Assembly (NCBI GenBank): GCA_028678905.1
Contig: JAJRCO010000069.1
Coordinates: 1-8,602 of the forward strand
DNA: 8,602 nucleotides
Source: Methanomicrobiales archaeon
Lineage (GTDB): Archaea > Halobacteriota > Methanomicrobia > Methanomicrobiales > JACTUA01
Direction of reading: 5' to 3'
Notes under the pieces: generated by a model
What the model saw: the letters and a program-made list of their open reading frames with translations, nothing else
The model's database searches: none
Told to the model about the DNA's origin: nothing
Shown here: positions 5,428 through 8,602 of the stretch, piece by piece
Numbering within the stretch: the first letter of the stretch is position 1
Layout of the letters: each line of letters starts with the position of its first letter
Made by a program: the position numbers and the translations under genes

Positions 5428-7164
5428 ATGAAAACCATCCTTCAGGATCGGACCGCTCGGCTGGCCCTGGTCATGACCGTCTCTGCGGGCACGGTCATTC
5501 TCACCATCGTGAGCCTTTCTCTGGGGATTCACGAAGTCTTTCCGTACCTCTACATCGTACCCATCATTCTGATCTCCTATCTGTATCCCCAGCGGGGGGT
5601 GCTTGCATCGCTGGTCCTGGGATGTATCTACATGGGAATGGTCTACCTGTTCGGGTTTTTCGATCTGGTACTGATCACCATCAGCACGGCCTGGTTCTAC
5701 GTGATCGTCTCGGTTGGAGTCGTCATGTCTTCCCTTTCAGAGGGACTCCGCCGCGAGGAGAGGAGATACCACGGGATCTTTGAGACCTCGCAATCCGCCC
5801 TCTTCACCGTTGACTCAAACCTCCTCCGGATCATCGAAGCGAATCATGAATGCGCCCGCATGCTCGGTTACACTGTCCCGGAGCTGACCGAGAAACCCCT
5901 CTTCGCGATCTGGCCGGACGAGAAAGAGCGGTCCTATGTTTTCTCCCGCATCAGTGACCAGTTTCCTGCCGGTGACACCGAAGTGCAACTCCTGACTCGG
6001 CAGGGACAGGTCCGCTGGGCCCTCATCGCCGCCGCGTTCACCCCAGAAGGACGGATAGTCATCTCCGCTGTGGACATCACCGAACGCAAACAGATCGAGA
6101 GAGCTCTGATGGATTCGGAGATCAAATTCCGTACCATTGTCGAGAGGTCCTTGGCCGGGGTCTTCGTGATCCAGGAAGGGAAATTCCGCTACGTGAACCC
6201 CCGCTACGCAGAGATCCACGAATATCGGCCGGAAGAGATGGTCGATACACTGAGCCCCCGCGACCTCGTCCATCCCGATGACAGGGAATCCATCGCCGGA
6301 TTCCTCCAGGACGGATTTCCGGGAGGATCGAATTTCATCCATTACCACTGCCGAGAGCTCACCCGGAACGGCCAAACGATCTTCGTGGAGGTGCTGGGAT
6401 CCCGCACCGTTTACCAGGGCAGGCCGGCCACCATGGGCACCCTGCTGGACGTCACCGATCAGAAACGGGCCGACAATGCCCTCCGCCAGGTGAACAACAA
6501 GCTGAACCTGCTCTCCAGCATCACTCGCCATGACATCTTAAATCACCTCACCGCGATCCAGGGCTACATGGGCCTGGCCATGGAGTCCAACCATGACGAG
6601 GAGGTGGATACCTACCTGCGGAATGCGACCATGGTAACCGGGAAGACTCAGAGCCTGCTGCAGTTCACCCGGGACTATCAGAACATGGGGGTCCAGGACC
6701 CGGAGTGGCAGACCCTCTCCGATGTAGTGGTCCGGGCTCTCCCCGTGATCACCTCCCCCCAGATCAACGTCAATGTGCGCCTGGAAGGGGTGGATATCTA
6801 TGCCGATAAACTGCTGGAGAAGGTGTTCTATAACCTGATGGACAACACCCTCCGCCATGGGGAGCATGCTACAGAGATCCGCCTCTACTACCGCGAAGAG
6901 GAGGAGGGCCTGGTTCTGATCTGTGAGGACAACGGAAAAGGAATTCCGGACTTCGAAAAAAACCTGATCTTCAAACGGGGATACGGGAAGAACACCGGGT
7001 TTGGGCTGTTCCTAATCCACGATATCCTGTCTATCACCGGGATGACCATCCGGGAGACAGGAGAGGTCGGAAAGGGTGCACGCTTCGAGATCACAGTTCC
7101 CAAAGGAAGCTACCGGATCCGCACTGCCGGAGCCATTGCGGTGGCCGAGAGAAGCAAGGCATGA
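5428..7164 (+). CDS. Membrane sensor histidine kinase with two PAS domains
   Basis: Two-component sensor kinase of 578 residues that should autophosphorylate on histidine and pass the phosphate to a REC domain. The N-terminus has about four hydrophobic helices (11-34, 38-53, 57-76, 78-103) with almost no extracellular loop, so it likely senses a membrane or cytoplasmic cue. PAS1 covers about 112-222 (ending VISAVDITERKQIE) and PAS2 about 232-348 (ending LLDVTDQKRADN). The H-box is SITRHDILNHLTAIQGY (364-380) with His368 as phospho-acceptor. The ATPase domain shows an N-box NLMDNTLRHG (469-478), G1 DNGKGIP (501-507) and G2 GFGLFLI (524-530). All catalytic motifs are intact. It carries no REC domain itself, but overlaps by ATGA the regulator gene at 7161, its most likely partner; the REC-PAS at 4566 is a second candidate. 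The signal is unknown. Confidence 0.94.
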   Translation: MKTILQDRTARLALVMTVSAGTVILTIVSLSLGIHEVFPYLYIVPIILISYLYPQRGVLASLVLGCIYMGMVYLFGFFDLVLITISTAWFYVIVSVGVVMSSLSEGLRREERRYHGIFETSQSALFTVDSNLLRIIEANHECARMLGYTVPELTEKPLFAIWPDEKERSYVFSRISDQFPAGDTEVQLLTRQGQVRWALIAAAFTPEGRIVISAVDITERKQIERALMDSEIKFRTIVERSLAGVFVIQEGKFRYVNPRYAEIHEYRPEEMVDTLSPRDLVHPDDRESIAGFLQDGFPGGSNFIHYHCRELTRNGQTIFVEVLGSRTVYQGRPATMGTLLDVTDQKRADNALRQVNNKLNLLSSITRHDILNHLTAIQGYMGLAMESNHDEEVDTYLRNATMVTGKTQSLLQFTRDYQNMGVQDPEWQTLSDVVVRALPVITSPQINVNVRLEGVDIYADKLLEKVFYNLMDNTLRHGEHATEIRLYYREEEEGLVLICEDNGKGIPDFEKNLIFKRGYGKNTGFGLFLIHDILSITGMTIRETGEVGKGARFEITVPKGSYRIRTAGAIAVAERSKA

Positions 7165-8602
7165 TCGCTCTACTCTATGTGGATAGCGAGCCTGCCTTAG
7201 TCGAGGTCGCATCGCGCTATCTGGGGAAGAGCCGGGAAGTGATGGTGGACACCGCATGCTCGGTCACCGCCGCACTAACCCGGCTTGAGCAGCGCGGTTA
7301 CGATGCGATCATCTCCGACTATTTTCTGCCGGACATGGACGGTCTGGCATTCTTAAAATCCCTCCGTACCCGCGGCGACGACACCCCGTTTATCCTGTTC
7401 ACTGGCCGGGGGCGGGAAGAGGTGGTGATTGAGGCGCTCTCCCATGGAGCGACCTTCTATCTGCAGAAAGGAGGGGATCCCCGCGCCCAGTTCACCGAAC
7501 TCGGGCACCTGGTGGCACAGGCGGTGGAGAGTAGGCGAGCCGAACAGGCCCTCCTGTTCACCCGCTACTCGGTCGATCATGCCTCGGACGAGATCTTCTG
7601 GATTGACGAACAGGGCCGGATCCAGTACGTCAACGAGGCCGGGTACCGGTCCCTGGGATACACCCGCGAGGAGCTGGTGACCAGGACGGTCTTTGACATC
7701 GATCCGGATGTCGGCCAGGAGCAATGGCTGGGGATCATGCACAACCTGCGCGATAAAGGATCTTTCACCGCCGAATACCTGCACCAGAGGAAGGACGGAA
7801 CCCGTTTTCCGGTGGAGATCTCTGCGAGCTACCACCGTATCGAAGGAAAAGAGTATGTCTTTGCCTTTTCTCGGGATATTACCTGGAGAAAGAAGACGGA
7901 AGAGGCCCTGCGGGAGAGCGAAGCGCTATTCCGCACCTTGATCGAGACTATGCCGGACGCCACCCTGATTCTGGACTGGCAGGGCATGGTGCTGTTCGCC
8001 AACCAAGCCGCGTTCCGGCTGGTCGGACTCGATCCCCACACTCCCCTCTCCACCACCAATATCACGCAGTTTGTGGCCCCGGAATTCCACGACCGGACGA
8101 TGCGCGATCTGGCGCTGGTGCGCAGCGGCCAGGATCGATTCCTGCGGGAATACCGCCTGATCACCCTGCGGGGAGAGGAGAGATGGGCGGAATGCCTGGG
8201 CACCCGGATCGTCTTCCGGGGCAGGGAGGCCGACCTCATCTCTATCCGCGATGTGACCGAGAGAAGACGGACCGAGGACGCTCTCCGGGCCAGCGAGGAA
8301 AGGTTCCGGGAGGTGTTCCACAACGCCAACGATGGAATCGTGCTGAACGAAATCACCGAAAACGGGATGATTGGGCGGTTTGTCGAGATTAACGAAACCG
8401 CCCGCTCCTGGCTGCTGTACTCCCGTGAGGAGATCCTGGCCCTGGCACCGGTAGAGGTGGGACTGTATATCCGGCCGGAGACCTATCCCGAGATCTTTCC
8501 CACCCTGCTCCAGATGAGACCGGCGATATTTGAGACCACGCTGCGGGCAAAAAACGGCATCCAGATCCCGGTGGAGGTAAACTCCCATCCCTGTGTGCTG
8601 GA
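7161..8602 (+). CDS. Response regulator with REC and at least three PAS domains (3' end outside window)
   Basis: Open from ATG 7161 to the window end without a stop codon, giving 480 visible residues; the C-terminus is missing, so a kinase or other output domain may follow. The REC domain (about 2-120) has the phosphorylated Asp53 in IISDYFLPDMDG, Thr81 in ILFTGRGRE and Lys103 in YLQKGG. The acidic pair is altered: VDSE has Asp8 but Ser9 where most REC domains have a second acid. PAS1 is about 133-245 (ends FAFSRDITWRKKTEE), PAS2 about 254-371 (ends SIRDVTERRRTED) and PAS3 starts about 380 (RFREVFHNANDGIVL). The start is fixed by the ATGA overlap with the kinase stop codon, which implies translational coupling and makes it the kinase's probable phosphate acceptor. 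The visible part is cytosolic. Confidence 0.92.
   Translation, partial: MIALLYVDSEPALVEVASRYLGKSREVMVDTACSVTAALTRLEQRGYDAIISDYFLPDMDGLAFLKSLRTRGDDTPFILFTGRGREEVVIEALSHGATFYLQKGGDPRAQFTELGHLVAQAVESRRAEQALLFTRYSVDHASDEIFWIDEQGRIQYVNEAGYRSLGYTREELVTRTVFDIDPDVGQEQWLGIMHNLRDKGSFTAEYLHQRKDGTRFPVEISASYHRIEGKEYVFAFSRDITWRKKTEEALRESEALFRTLIETMPDATLILDWQGMVLFANQAAFRLVGLDPHTPLSTTNITQFVAPEFHDRTMRDLALVRSGQDRFLREYRLITLRGEERWAECLGTRIVFRGREADLISIRDVTERRRTEDALRASEERFREVFHNANDGIVLNEITENGMIGRFVEINETARSWLLYSREEILALAPVEVGLYIRPETYPEIFPTLLQMRPAIFETTLRAKNGIQIPVEVNSHPCVL

Noticed and set aside
5815..6531. 238-codon minus-strand frame opposite the kinase PAS domains
   Set aside because: The plus strand encodes intact PAS domains here; the opposite frame is an expected GC-rich shadow.
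7926..8588. 220-codon minus-strand frame at the right edge
   Set aside because: The plus strand carries an uninterrupted REC-PAS-PAS-PAS frame over the same bases, with recognisable PAS motifs.
1..8602. CRISPR arrays, tRNA or rRNA genes, insertion sequences, toxin-antitoxin or phage genes
   Set aside because: No regularly spaced repeats, cloverleaf-like sequences, transposase motifs or terminal inverted repeats were seen on reading both strands.

Overview
The window looks like a piece of a methanogenic archaeon's chromosome, most likely from the Methanomicrobiales (Methanoregula-, Methanosphaerula- or Methanolinea-like). This is inferred from the gene content and was not checked by a database search. 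The supporting signs are: multi-PAS signalling proteins with a histidine kinase H-box of the RHDILNHL type; stand-alone REC-PAS regulators; a COG1237 metallo-beta-lactamase-fold protein of the methanopterin-pathway type; and archaeal-style promoters (BRE plus TATA about 22-35 nt before the start codon). Coding DNA is GC-rich. Two short intergenic stretches are extremely AT-rich: I count 7 G/C in the 90 nt 4461-4550 and 10 G/C in the 90 nt 5331-5420.

Layout. Positions 1-192 hold no convincing gene. A minus-strand FMN nitroreductase (193-801) is read from a TATA box at 820-826. A tight plus-strand operon follows: a cyclophilin-type peptidyl-prolyl isomerase (1044-1511), a COG0731-type radical SAM protein with a C-terminal winged helix (1513-2466, 1 nt gap), and a COG1237 metallo-hydrolase (2454-3299, 13 nt overlap). 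An EamA/DMT permease (3383-4459) has its own TATA box and ends in a 64-residue tail containing 22 histidines.

The right half is a signalling block. A REC-PAS response regulator (4566-5294) sits between the two AT-rich islands. Next come a four-helix membrane sensor histidine kinase with two PAS domains (5428-7164) and a second response regulator with REC and at least three PAS domains (7161 to beyond the window end), which overlaps the kinase gene by ATGA. No DNA-binding output domain is visible in any of the three, so the output must lie elsewhere or act by protein-protein contact. The promoters before the first regulator and the kinase share the 11-mer AATAGTAAAAT directly at the BRE/TATA position, which suggests they are co-expressed.

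The most unusual local signal is in the first AT-rich island. A possible 26-codon hydrophobic reading frame (4459-4539) begins at a TAATG overlap with the permease stop codon. Over the same stretch the permease frame has 12 stop codons and the other two frames have none. It may be a small membrane peptide or a composition accident. I found no CRISPR array, tRNA, rRNA or insertion sequence. No complete previously undescribed system can be claimed; the candidates worth testing are the small frame, the shared promoter element, the radical SAM/metallo-hydrolase pair and the regulator pair without a DNA-binding output.
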